NCBI GenBank assembly: GCA_030704615.1
Contig: CM060733.1
Coordinates: 71,116,001-71,180,000, forward strand
DNA: 64,000 nt
Direction: 5' to 3'
Source: Takakia lepidozioides
Lineage: Eukaryota; Streptophyta; Takakiopsida; Takakiales; Takakiaceae
Shown one piece after another: positions 1 through 11,187 of the stretch. Below the pieces are notes generated by a model. That model searched no databases. It was not told the origin of the DNA and was given only the letters and a program-made list of their open reading frames with translations. Each line of letters opens with the position of its first letter. The stretch's first letter is position 1. A program made the translations under genes and the position numbers.

Positions 1-406
1 AGTTACTCGTACAGTATTATCATACAACTTTCATCTTCCTTGTCAACAAAAGAGAGAGCCTGAGGGGGAGGAGGCTGCAAAGACTATCCACATCCAACAT
101 TAATGGTGATGCCAAACCGAAACTGAAAGAACAAGCCACTGCATGCTTCAGCAGAGCCTTTCCCCCACTTTTTGGTTTGAAGCATATCTGCGGAAGCTTC
201 CCATTGAATCAATGCCTCGGCTTTGTGAAGCCAGCCACTTCTAGCATACCATGTGACTATTAAGAATGGAACATCCCCTGCTATATGAGCAATGATCACC
301 CCAACCACTTAACAGATCAACTGTCCGGACAAAAACAGATGTCTTGATAGAGGGATTGCCTCTAAAAGCTCTTTTCACTTTGGCCTCTAGAGATAGGAAG
401 ACATAC

Positions 407-3400
407 CACAAATTCAATGAAGCAAACTGTGTTTTTCCCTTGCCGCAGTACTTTCATCTGCCGAAAACCTGGCTGCCTGCCAACAGCATGCCCATTATGA
501 GACAGCATTGGCAAGAACAAATTGTAGCCTACAGCTTAAAGCTCTTATTGGCTTTGAAGTACCTCTCCAACGGTGGTACATCTCCAGCAATTAGTGGAGT
601 ACCTTAACAAGATCAAGGACGACCATCCCCAAGAGCTGAGGCAGAACCACAAATGACAATTTCCTCATCTCCAGGAGGACACAAACAAAAGTGGGCAGCA
701 CAAGGACAGAGAGAGACAATGTACTATAACAACATTGTTTGATGTAGCCTTTTGTAGCCATAGACCCTGCACCCAGTTTGGGTGGAGAGGTAACAGACAG
801 TAGGACTCACCTTGATAGAATCTGTTCGGGCTTTCCAGATTTCCTCTAGAAAGCCCTTCACACAAGCATCAATCTGTTGTGTGTTATCTGCCCAGCAGCT
901 GGACACCAACAGGGCCAGGGCTTTAGGCTCACCCTCGAGACGGATGGAGAAAGAGAATGTACTCATAAGACTTTGTTTGCCCTAGCCTTGTGGCCATTGA
1001 CCCCGCGCCCAGTTTGAGCGGAACACAAAGGGACAGAAACTACCTTTGTCAGGGGCTGGCGGATGGAGAGAGAGAGAGAGAGAGCCAATGAAGACCCAGC
1101 ATCACCACCATCATGCTTAACAGACACTGAATTATGGAACTGTCAACTGCACCTATGAGGATGCAGAAAGGACAGGGCAGCATAGAGAGACTACCCGCTG
1201 AAGAGTCCCCGAAGTTCAGTTTCAATTACCGCCTCCCCAAGGTTCCCAATGAACAAAGTGTTGCACGGAGGATTATCCTTGGTGTTCTGCATGTGTACCA
1301 CATCAAAATTTCCACTTAAAAACTTGGATTATACCCCTGTTCACCAACCTTGTCCCACCTTCTTCCACATCTACACAGAAACCCATTAAAGGATCAGTTT
1401 TCAGCGCCTCCCAGGCCCCCTTCACTCCTTGCCACAGATGTGCATAAATGGTGGAGAATACTGAAAAAACAAAATACCTGGACAGGCGCATAGCCAGCAG
1501 GAGCAACAGGGGGAGCTTGTGCTACAGCATAGCCTGAATAGGGCTCATACTGTGGTGCAGGTGCAACATAGCTGGCAACCCAGATACCCCAACAACAAAT
1601 CAAATCTTTGGATCTATTCACCAAGAGGTCAGAATTCGTATGCCATTTGCTCATTGCCCAACCTTGAACAGTGCGGAGGTTATAGTTCTTGACGTGTGAT
1701 ACAGCCATGTCACCTTGTGAAGCTCACACTGTGGTCATATAGAACTTCCAACAGTTTCATTTGAAAGCCAAGATAGCAAAATCCAGAGAGATCAAACAGA
1801 AAGGATGAAGACAGCTGCAACCTTTGAGGGCCCCAAGAGGGAGCTGCAGCAGGTACCACTTGAGAGGGATAGGGGCCTCCATAGGGAGTGGGATAGGGTG
1901 CCGGAGAGTAGTCACCCCCACCTGTGCGCATCCGCTTGCTTGTATCATACCCGGTTGTGTTCTCCCCTGTCATTCCTGTTTCCTCTTTGCCAACTCTCAG
2001 TGCTTCTGTGGCGAGTAGATGAAGCCAGAGAGAAATATTCTACCAACGACATGACTTCGCTTAAAGTAATTGTCTTCTCTCACAGCGACAACAACCCTAT
2101 GGCAAGAAATAATCATCAGCAAATCTATCAAGGAGATATCTGGACAGGTACCTTTTTTCACGTACAAGTTCTTCTTTGCCATTTCAGCTCGCAACACTGA
2201 GTTTGTATCGGCGTCAAATACCAAGTTCTGAAACCATTCCAATGAACCAAGATCAGGATAGTCAACCTCCCTCCTTCCCTAAGCAACTTGCCCTGCAGAG
2301 CCTCAAGTTGGAAGGTAGCACACCAGCACACCTGGATTGGCAGATCCTGAAATCACATATAGGACCCAGTATTCTAGCCTGGATGGAGGAGTTAGATGAC
2401 AGGAGTGCTAAACAGGTGAGGTAGTTCCAAAATGTCTTATTTCACAATGCCTGTGTGGCAACCTGCTCAGCAGTTCAAGACAAAGCCGGCTAATGCAGAA
2501 TGAAAAAACGAATGAACAATACAACCCTCAGACTATTTCAAACGTAAATGGTAGAATAGGAGCCACTTACTTGAAGAGCATCACGAGCAGCCATTGCCAT
2601 AGCAGCTGTAGAAAAGAGTGCAAACCCCATTGGTTGGTCACCCTTGAAATTCATTTGAGATGCCTCGTACCCAGGCCACCACCTTAGAAGATTTTGTAGC
2701 TCTCGTTCCTTCACATCAGGGGGGAACCCTAATACAAATATCGTTCTAATCTGACAGCCACAAAGCACCACAAATAGCTCACTGTCACCATCCAAGAGGA
2801 AAGACACCCTTCTGCAGCTTGTAACTCCATTGACATTCAAAACCCGTGCAGTTGCTGTAAAATGAATGTCCCGGACGACCACCCACATGCTTGATCAAGT
2901 AGAAAATATCCTTTATAGCCAAGGAATCACTACAGGGATTAACAGCCCTACATGCCAAACAATGAGTGGGCAACTCTCTCCAAGCCTTCAGCAATGGTAG
3001 TAGGCACCATGCTCCTCTCCTCTCGTCCCAGATTGGCCCTTTCCCACTTTCCTGCTTTTATCAACTGGGTGCAGGGTATATGGTCATAGTGCTTCCGCAA
3101 GAAATTCTAAAACGTACTTGGCGCCTCACTAGAACCAGTGAGAATTAATAAAGTTACTGAAGGAGAAGGGTAGTGTTCTAGTTTGAATGCAAAATACGCA
3201 TATCTCAACATATTTTCCCTTCTCTGTTCCTTCACATGTCTGGAGCAGTTGGTGTAGTCTGTCTACCAGAACAAAAAAATTACGCCGAGACTGAGGCACG
3301 GGGGGCAGCACTAACTGACGTGACATATACAAGACACTAAGATACAGTGTACTCTAACCATAATTCCTCAAGTGAGAAATGTTGGCAAAGAGCAGTTTTA

Positions 3401-3758
3401 ATAATACAAGACAAAGACACGTTCATTTTACAACAGTGAAAGCACGTAATCGAAGCTGTAGAAAGAAGTGGGGACACGAGGAAGCGCCAGACACACCTTC
3501 AGCAACGATGCAAAGCGTATTTTACTAGGGGACAGAACCCACCTAAAGAATGATAGACGAAATACGTCAATTCCACACAGATAAAAAAACGAAAGGCCGG
3601 CCATGGCAGAGAACCAGAAGACACAGGCCACAGAAAGTGGCCAATCTACAAAGTGAAATCACAACTCAAACCAAAAACCGACTAACCTCCTCATGCGGAG
3701 AATCAGCTTGCTGTGCCGGTGAGGGCCACTGCGAATACTGTGCAGATGCTGCTGCCAT
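407..3758 (-). CDS. Two-RRM RNA-binding protein (Scw1/Whi3-like plant family), 3' end outside window
   Basis: Seven exons join in frame with GT-AG borders: 3687-3758 (start ATG at 3758), 2571-2750, 2152-2227, 1822-1975, 1478-1571, 1195-1286 and 407-476; further exons lie left of the window. Exon 2 encodes RRM1 (IRTIFVLGFPPDV... and the RNP1-like MGFALFST). Exon 3 gives NLVFDADTNSVLRAEMAKKN. Exons 4-5 form a Pro/Tyr/Gly/Ala-rich linker. Exons 6-7 start RRM2 (NTLFIGNLGEAV, then QPGFRQMKVLRQ and NTVCFIEF). This order matches the plant two-RRM proteins of the Arabidopsis At2g42240 type (recalled from memory), presumed nuclear or cytoplasmic mRNA-binding factors. Exon phases agree at every junction and no premature stop is seen, so the gene is probably functional. 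The last donor (GTATGT after 407) is strong, but the next exon was not found in 1-406, which looks intronic. Confidence 0.9.
1066..1084. repeat. (AG)n microsatellite
   Basis: A GA/AG run inside the sixth intron of the RRM gene. It is a simple repeat with no evident function. Confidence 0.9.
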
Positions 3759-3944
3759 TGATTCTTTACTTTCCCCTGCAAGGTTGCCTCAACAAATCTG
3801 CCTCCCTTGTGAAAATCACTCTTCCGCAGATCGGAAAAATACTTCTCAGTCTGTCGACATCTTTGGGTTGTCTTGCACATATCACCCTTTGATCCCCATC
3901 CCTTTTGATCTCCTCGCCCCCCTCTCGATCTCTTCTCCTTCTTT

Positions 3945-3966
3945 TTCTCTCCCTCTCTCTCTCTCG
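3945..3966. repeat. CT-rich tract in the 5' leader of the RRM gene
   Basis: A CT-rich run on the + strand, i.e. GA-rich on the gene's strand, about 190-210 bases upstream of the RRM start codon. Such tracts are common in plant 5' UTRs. The transcription start is not defined here, so UTR status is inferred. Confidence 0.6.
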
Positions 3967-4610
3967 CTGTTTGTTGCAGTTGAACACGGAGTCTTCGGCT
4001 TCTGGATGAACAATGACGTACATTCATCTACCGTCCAAAACATAAGAACTTCATCCTTTTATCCTTCGACGAACGCTGATAAACGTTCTTCCATTTGGGA
4101 TTCTCGCTGACGTTGACCCACATAGTACAGCACTACGTTCATCCACAGATTCAGAAAGTCAATTAGTTCGGCCAATCCAATTTCTTTTTTTTCTTTTTGG
4201 AACAGGGGACAGTGGCCCTGGATATTAAAAAATGGGAACAAATGGAGCATAAAAAAATAGAATAAATAAATTTAATATGGAGTCAGGTCTTGAGTTCTTC
4301 TCCCAAAATCAAGAGAGTAAAAATTGTTTTCTAAATTATTTTGGGGAAAATACTATGGCGGAGCCCTGGTTTGGAGCTCCGCATTTCGCGGTGAGTTAGA
4401 GCGCCGGGACTTGGAATTTTTTCTAAGCGCCGCTCTCTCACAGCGTACCCTACCCCTCTCAGCTGCCTTCTCAAGTGTGCTACATGTCCTATTCAAGCCT
4501 GTGTGCTATTTTCCCGTCCTGCAAAAGGATAAGCCCTGCTTTGCTGGCTCTTTGCATGGTAAGGATAATTATTTTGGCTTGTTATTTCATGCATGTGATA
4601 GTGCCGTCCA

Positions 4611-4628
4611 CCCCCCCCCCCCCCCCCC
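4611..4628. repeat. Homopolymer of 18 C
   Basis: A run of 18 C in the presumed LINE 5' UTR. It is prone to length error and of unknown function. Confidence 0.9.
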
Positions 4629-5211
4629 GTTGTCGGCGCATTACGCCGCCTTCGTCCCTCTCCTGGACTGCAATCTGTGAGCAGATCAGTCTTTCCCCTC
4701 ACTAGTTTCCCCGGCCCCTTGCGCGCGCATCTTGAATCCTCACTGACACAACGGTCTTTCATATTTGCTGGCGGAAGTTAAGCCCAGCTCGTCTTCTGCC
4801 AGCCGCTTAGTGTTCCGGCGTAATTAAGGTCTCATTTGCCTCCCCCACCACACTGCTGCTCGCTCTCCTTCCTTGTCCGCTCTGGCATCCGCACTTGCTG
4901 GCTCTCTCCTCTCTAGCCGGTTAGCTGTAGTGTCAGACCCTGCTGACCCCCTCCTTCTCACACGCCGCTGGGAGGCTTTATTTCTTCCGGCTCTCTTCAA
5001 ATCTCAAGCTCTTAGTGGATTAATTGGCCTGCAGCTCTTGCCGGGCGCTCTCCGCAATCGCTCTGGCTGGCTCCTCGATCCGCTGGCTACCCCCGCAAGA
5101 GCCCTTAAGGTACCTGCGTTCAAGTCGATTACGCTCTTCTCCTCTCCTCCTCTTCAGTTACTCCCTGCTCAGGTTGTGTGTCTCTGTCTGCTCGTGCTCC
5201 CGTTCCCCTTC

Positions 5212-6081
5212 ATGGCCTCTCGTGGTGGCCCCCGCAAGAAGCGCTCAGGTTCTGGCTCCAGCTCAAGAGGGAGAGGCAATTGGGTCCCCCATTCTGCGGC
5301 CTCCACTCCAATCTCCATCTTGGGCAGGGGGCTGGAAATTGCTGCTCCGCTGCAGGCTGCTGACCATTCCCCTTGGGCTGAGTCGGTGGCCCCAGATTCA
5401 GACTCTCATGAGGTTATCTCGCTTGACCTCAAGTGTCTGAGAGCCCACTCGGATAAAATGATGCAACATGGGATTCTAGTGCACTTTCCAGGGCGGCCCA
5501 GAGACAAAGATTGGGCGAGGAAGTGGGTTATTGAGCACCTTGGTGCTGAGGGAGGATTATCTCACCACTTCTGTCACTCTATGGGTTTTTACACAGTGAA
5601 ATTCGGCTCCAAAGAAGATGCTGACAGGGCCCTGGCCTTCAACACTCGCAAATCCCGTTTTCGAGTCTACATCTTCCCATGGTCTCCAGCCTGGGGTCAC
5701 AAAGACGGAGCCACATGCAAGCCGAGGATCATCGCCCTCCCCTTCCTTCTTGACAATTACTGGGCGTCCTTGCCGGAAATTGGGGCTCATTTCGGTTCCT
5801 ACATTGGGAGCATCAATGTATTTGATCCCATAGATGATGCAGTTTTGAGCGTTGATCTGGACCCAGCCCTTTTTTACTCTAGCAAGGATAGTGGGGTGCC
5901 CAAGATAGTGGTGATGATGCCCGATACAACCAAAATTGGTAATGCGATTAGGCTAACCACGCCGGACGGTTCTTACATCTCTGTGCAAATTAAAGAAGAG
6001 GTCCTAAGTATTGTGTGCTTCGGATGCAACGGGAGGGACACGTCAAGGCAAATTGTCCTCACAGAGATAGGGGTGAGGTGA
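5212..6081 (+). pseudogene. LINE ORF1 (RRM/DUF4283-like domain plus CCHC knuckle), frameshifted
   Basis: The ORF is open from 4873, but the likeliest start is the ATG at 5212 (MASRGGPRKK, basic and Ser-rich). The middle (GILVHFPGRP..., GFYTVKFGSKEDADRAL, FRVYIFPW) fits the RNA-binding ORF1 domain of plant LINEs. Near 6020-6060 the frame reads CFGCNGR and then shifts. The neighbouring frame continues GHVKANC, which together make a CX2CX4HX4C zinc knuckle. A one-base frame change inside the knuckle therefore ends this protein early. In an intact LINE it would bind the element RNA and chaperone reverse transcription. Confidence 0.8.
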
Positions 6082-6821
6082 AGGCGCCAGCGCTGCCTTG
6101 CTTGCTATTCGGTGGGAGGACATTGTCAGAGATGCAGGGACGGCGAAGGAATTTAGCTGGCTGACCAGAAGGGAACTCTTTGATGGATCGCTTGGAGGCT
6201 TCCCCAAAAGCAGCAAGCTTCTTTTTGCAGGCTTCATCCTGGTGAATACCATCGTGTTCGGCCACCTCTCCAACCCCGTCGCCCACAGCCCACAGAGAAG
6301 CCGAGGTTGGGTTCCTCCCATTTGTCAAGACCACTAAGACAGCTCGGCTCTCTCCTTACGTGCCGCCGCTCTCGCCCTCCCTGGTAAGCTGTGCTTACTC
6401 TGCCCGCCCGTTTATATGTTGCTTCCAATCCAAGCTGACTCAGAGATGTCAGGTTCTTTTTAGGTTGCACCGTAATGGACGGCTCCTATCTCACCTGCAT
6501 TTAAGCCAGCAACAGGTTTGCTCGGAGGATTATCTGTTTCAATATGCTTGTGGGCTGGATTTTGGGAAGATTATTCGGAGTCTGTGTTTTATTACAAGAA
6601 AGAAAAGACAATTCAGGGCCTTGCTAGACAGGGGGAGGGCTGAAAAGACTGATAATATCCAGGTTGGGATTATTGAACTCTCTTCTATCCCTCCCCTCCA
6701 CATGGCCATTCTTGGATGTCCTCCCTCCCTCCACGTGATAGAAGGACTGTCTTCCACTATGCTTCCGCAGGGCTATCATTTTGAGGCTCGAGACCGGTCT
6801 CGAGCCCTTCTTCCTCTTCTC

Positions 6822-9800
6822 ATGTTTTTTAACATCAGATTGTGGAACATTAGGGGAATCGGATCTGATGCCTCCGCCCCCAAAAGGTCCAAGCTGAAAC
6901 GTTGGGCGTCTTCTCTTTTGTCCGATAACACTATTATATTCTTGCAGGAGCATAAGTTGAATGACTTAAAGATTTCCTCTTTGGGGCAATTGTTTTGGCC
7001 TCCTAACCTGGCTTGGTGGAATAGTACGGTGGAAAATTCCAGAGGCGGTACTGCGGTGCTGGTCTCCCCAAATCTGCCTCCCCTCATCTCCAATGTACAC
7101 TCGTGGATGGTCCGCAGGGCTCAATTTGGTCTACTCTCCTTGCCTGGCTCGGGCACCAAGATTGGACTAATCAATATTTATGCTCTGAATATTGTTGCTG
7201 AACGGATTTCTTTTTGGCAAATGTTGCAATCCAAAGTTCTTCAATCCCCTGACATTTAGCAATGGATTTTAGCTGGGGATTTCAATATGACAGATAGATC
7301 TGCTGATAGGCTTGATCCTTCCTCAGTAAATCTCTCCTTGGAAGAGCTTAAATATGCCTGGGAAGCCTTGTGCCTGTCGGTTGGGCTCATAGACATCTCC
7401 ATCCCTACAGATAATGGCCTTAGGTTTACCTGGTCTAACTGCAGGTCTCCCCCTGACTTGGTGATGTCTAGGTTGGATAGGATCTATTGTACAAGCGGGA
7501 TTATACCTTGGGCCAAATCCTATCTGCTAGGACCTGTGCTCCCTGATTTTGACCATGCGGAGGTTGTAGCTCTATTTGCTGTGCCTGGTTCTCATTCTAT
7601 AGGGAGAGGTTATTTCAAGCTTAACCCCTCCCTTCTGAAGTCCCAAGCTTTGGTTAATGGCACAAGTCTGGTCCTCCTCTGGTAATATGTATGAGTCCCC
7701 AACTCTTAGATTTCTTTCAAAGCTAGCAGCTACGAGAGCCAAATCTCAAGAGTTATCTAGAGAGCTGGCGAGTGCTCTCTCTCAAAAGGAAAAGTCATTG
7801 CTTAAGTGCCTCCAGCTTTGTCAGCAGCTCTTAGAAGCCGGGGATGAGGGCCCGAGCACTCAGGCTAGCTACAATAGGGCGAAGTCAAATCTCTGGAAGT
7901 TTAGACAAGAGAAAGACAATGCCCTACACAATGCCCTACGTATTAAGGCTGGAGTGAATTGGTCATTGAAGGGTGAAAAAATGACGAAGTACTTTTTTAT
8001 CAAAGCCAAGCAAAGGCGTATGGCATCTGCTATTTCATCTCTCACTAGACTAGATAGTTCTTCTTCCGCAGTCCCAAAAGGTATGGCTATAGTGGCGGAA
8101 CAACACTTTGCCTCCCTTTTCTCTAAGAGAGTCACTTCTCTGGAGAATGAGCAGGCTGCTGATGCCATTCTGCAGAGCATCCCTTCGCTCTTATGTGAGG
8201 AGGAAAAAAGGGATCTTGCTGCCCCCCTCACTGATTCGGAATTGAAGGAGGCCTTTTAATCCCTTCAATCTGGAAAAATGCCTGGCCTGGATGGTATGCC
8301 GGTTGAATTTTTTAAAGCTCTTTGGTCAACGGTGGTGGATGACTTCGTGGCCCTTGGCCAAAGATATCCTCACCAAAGGAGTAATGCCATTGCAGCTGTC
8401 TATGGGTCTTATCACTCTGATCTTTAAAAAAGGTGACAGGAGCCATTTATCGAACTACAGACTGATTACGCACTTAAACACCACTTATAAGATTATTGCT
8501 AAAGCATTAGCGCTAAGGCTCCAACCTGTTCTCTCCAGGGTCATAAGGCCGGAGCAAACAGACTTCCTCAAGGGGAGAATGATCTTAGACAATCTGCTTC
8601 TCATTAACGAAGCCAAGCATAAAGCTAAAATCTCTGAGTAGCCGTTGGCTATTTTAATGCTGGACTTCGAAAAGGCCTTTGACAATATAGATTCGAGCTT
8701 CTTGCACAAGGTCCTGGCTAAAATAGGGATGCCTGAGACCTTCTCAAGATGGGTAAAGCTCCTTCTTTCTTCAGCATCTAGCAAGGTTGTTGTTAATGGC
8801 GCTATCTCAAAGCCTTTTGCTCTATTCAGGTCTGTTAGGCAGGGCTGCCCCTTAGCGCCATACCTCTTCCTCATTGCGGCAAATGCGTTGGGGCATCATC
8901 TAAGTTCTAGACATGACATTGTGGGTCTAAGAGTTTCGGGAGACTCGTCTGTGAAATTGTCTATGTACGCTGACGATACTACCCTGCTTTTGAACTATGA
9001 GAGTCCCCTCAACATCGACAGAGCTTGCAAGGCACTGCAACTCTTCTGCGCCGCTTCTGGATTGAAGGTCAATTGGAATAAGTCCGTAGGGCTGCTCACT
9101 GAGCTTTCTCCCAATGCTTCCAAATGCCACGGACCTGCCTGGGGTCAAGAGTTGGGCCTCAAGTGGCTTCAGCCTGGCTCCGCGCACACCCTGCTGGGTT
9201 TTCAGGTTGGCGTCGGACTTTCGGAAGAACAGAGATTTGAACCCATCCTCCGAAGGCTTCGTAATAAACTCACTTTTTGGAGTTCCGCAATGCTCTCGGT
9301 GGCAGGTGGGGCTCTTGTGCTCAATCAAAGCTTGTTAGCCTCTATATGGTTCTCGGCATCTGTTTGGTCCCCATGTTCAAAGCTCATTGATAAGATCAAA
9401 GCTCTGATGCGCAATTTCCTCTGGGGGGCCACACCGGCTGCCCCCACCAAAAGAGCGCTAGTCTCCTGGTCCCAGCTCTGCAGACCCTGAAAAGAAGGTG
9501 GCCTTGGGCTTATTGACCCTGCCCTCCAGATTGCTGCTCTTCTAGCTAAATGGGTTCCCAGGGTGCTTCGTTATGGAAACAGTCCATGGTGCATACTGGT
9601 GAGAGAGCACCTCGTCCAATCTGTGCCCTCCACTTCGACCTCGTGGGCTCAGTCCTTGAACCAAAGGTAAGGGCTCTGCTGCCTGGAACTCCATTTGGGC
9701 TGCTTGGAATGCTTTCAGGCCACATCTTGCTCAAGAAAAGGCCACTTGTTTTGAGGAAGCTGTTCGGCAGCCATTATTTGGAAACCACAACTTAGGACAT

Positions 9801-10244
9801 GTGCCGCTGTCTGTACTAAGTAAGAAATGGGCAACTTGGGAATCTAAGGGTCTTTCGCATGTGGCCAATGTGTGGGAGAACGGTGATTTTCTTGATCTTG
9901 CTCTGCTCTCATCCCTGCTATCGGCCTCCGCTGGGATCATGTCAAACATGAATGTGCTACCACTCTTACTTAGCGGTGGATGCAATGCCAGTACTCTCCC
10001 CTGTTGGTTTGGCAGTTACAGGGGAAACGTGCCCATAGCTCTCTTGGCCATTGAATCCAGGGACTCGCATTGGCTTGGCCTTGTCTTCAACACCTTCAAA
10101 GATGGCTTTCTTTCACTCATGGATCTGGGCAGCTCCATCATGACGAGGCTTATAAGATTAGAGTGCATCTGGACTTTCGGAGTGGCAGTTAGTAGTGTGA
10201 TTTTGCTTGTGAGCACATTTGTTCCACTTTGCTCGGCTTGGTAG
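6822..10244 (+). pseudogene. LINE ORF2: endonuclease-reverse transcriptase, several stops and frameshifts
   Basis: The endonuclease domain spans about 6822-7685 (LWNIRGIGSD, FLQEHKL, ILAGDFNM, SRLDRIYC). It is broken by TAG at 7258-7260 just before the AGDFNM motif. A frame change near 7660 leads to a linker (to 8259) with a TAA just before SLQSGKMPGLDG. The RT core runs from about 8290: LITLIFKKGD, NYRLITHLN, LDFEKAFDNID, RQGCPLAPYLF and the catalytic YADD near 8970. A TAG precedes the LDFEKAFD block at 8639-8641 and a TGA follows CRP at 9488. The region after that (KEGGLGLIDPALQ...) is the usual post-RT segment and is also broken. I did not find a clear terminal zf-RVT cysteine set. Confidence 0.85.
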
Positions 10245-10390
10245 TTTAGTGTTCTGGACAGTTTCCTGCCTGTTTAGGTGTAGCTTCTGCACCTTAATGC
10301 TTTCTGCGCTAGGCGGTCTTCTCCCTCCTTTTTGGTTAATAAATTCTCCAGGTCCTTTGTCCCCTGTTCTCTAAAAATAAAATAAAAAAG

Positions 10391-11187
10391 TAGAAAGCAA
10401 AGGAGAGGAACAAGGTCCTGCATGTGCAGTGCTCTATCAAAGGGTTATGAAGTGATGCATCACAAGCCCTCAATGCGGAGAGGGAAAGGTTGAGAACAAA
10501 TTCCACCCACAAGACACGACAAGACCGTGAGAGAGCTCTTGCAAGAACCCAGTCATGGAGTGTTGTGGTGTTGCTGCGCGCTTAAATTGTACTTGCATAC
10601 ATAATCCACAATGGCTATACTTATTGATAGAGTTAGATTTTCTTTGTCTTTGGTGTTGGATCTGCAGCAAGCAACACCTGTAGTAAATACAATCTGGTTG
10701 GGGTTGAAATCTTGGAATCTTATTGTTTGCGTGTTTGGGACAAGGTGAGGCCATGCACACGGGGACCTGCCCTTTGCTAGTTTTGGATATAGAGGAAACT
10801 ATCATTTTGTTCCTGATCTTGCACAGTTCTGTATGTGGATTGGACCATGGTTTACGTTGCCCATACTAACAACAATGATGATTCTTTGTCTGTCACCTGC
10901 TGGTGTTTCTTGTTATTGCAGTTCTAGGCTGGTAGTGCACACAAGCTGGAAGTTGTGTGAATCTCTCCATTTTGTTTGAAAAGATACTTGTAGAGCTGTG
11001 GTGGTAGTTCTACACAACAACATTGTCTCTACGACTCAATTGGGATGGGTTGGCTAAGTACTTCAAACTTCCGTGATTTGAGACTGCTTCAAGTTCTGGC
11101 TGCTGAGCTGCACACAACTGATGGTTTTCACTGAAAAATCCAAAGCATGTACTGCAGACAATCTCATGTAGGAAGGCAAACCAATCC
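10391..11187. other. Spacer between LINE and G-patch gene
   Basis: About 800 bases with no ORF that resembles a protein, and no repeat that I recognise. Part is likely 3' UTR or downstream sequence of the G-patch gene on the - strand. Confidence 0.5.

Larger units (their letters stand above)
4330..10390 (+). mobile_element. L1-like LINE, near full length, inactive
   Basis: ORF1 (RRM-like plus zinc-knuckle protein) is followed by ORF2 (AP-like endonuclease plus reverse transcriptase) on the same strand, then an A-rich end near 10,370-10,390 (AAAATAAAATAAAAAAG). The GC-rich stretch from about 4,330 is taken as 5' UTR, so the left boundary is approximate. I found no convincing target-site duplication. 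Both ORFs carry stops and frameshifts, so the copy cannot encode its own machinery. It lies just upstream of the RRM gene's first exon, in the opposite orientation. Confidence 0.88.

Noticed and set aside
84-308. - strand ORF at the left edge as the next RRM exon
   Set aside because: The expected continuation of RRM2 is not in this sequence; the ORF begins after a strong donor at 407 and looks intronic.
665-966. - strand ORFs between RRM exons 6 and 7 (e.g. LALLVSSCWADNTQQIDACV)
   Set aside because: They lie in an intron of the RRM gene whose flanking exons join in phase without them, and I see no known domain.
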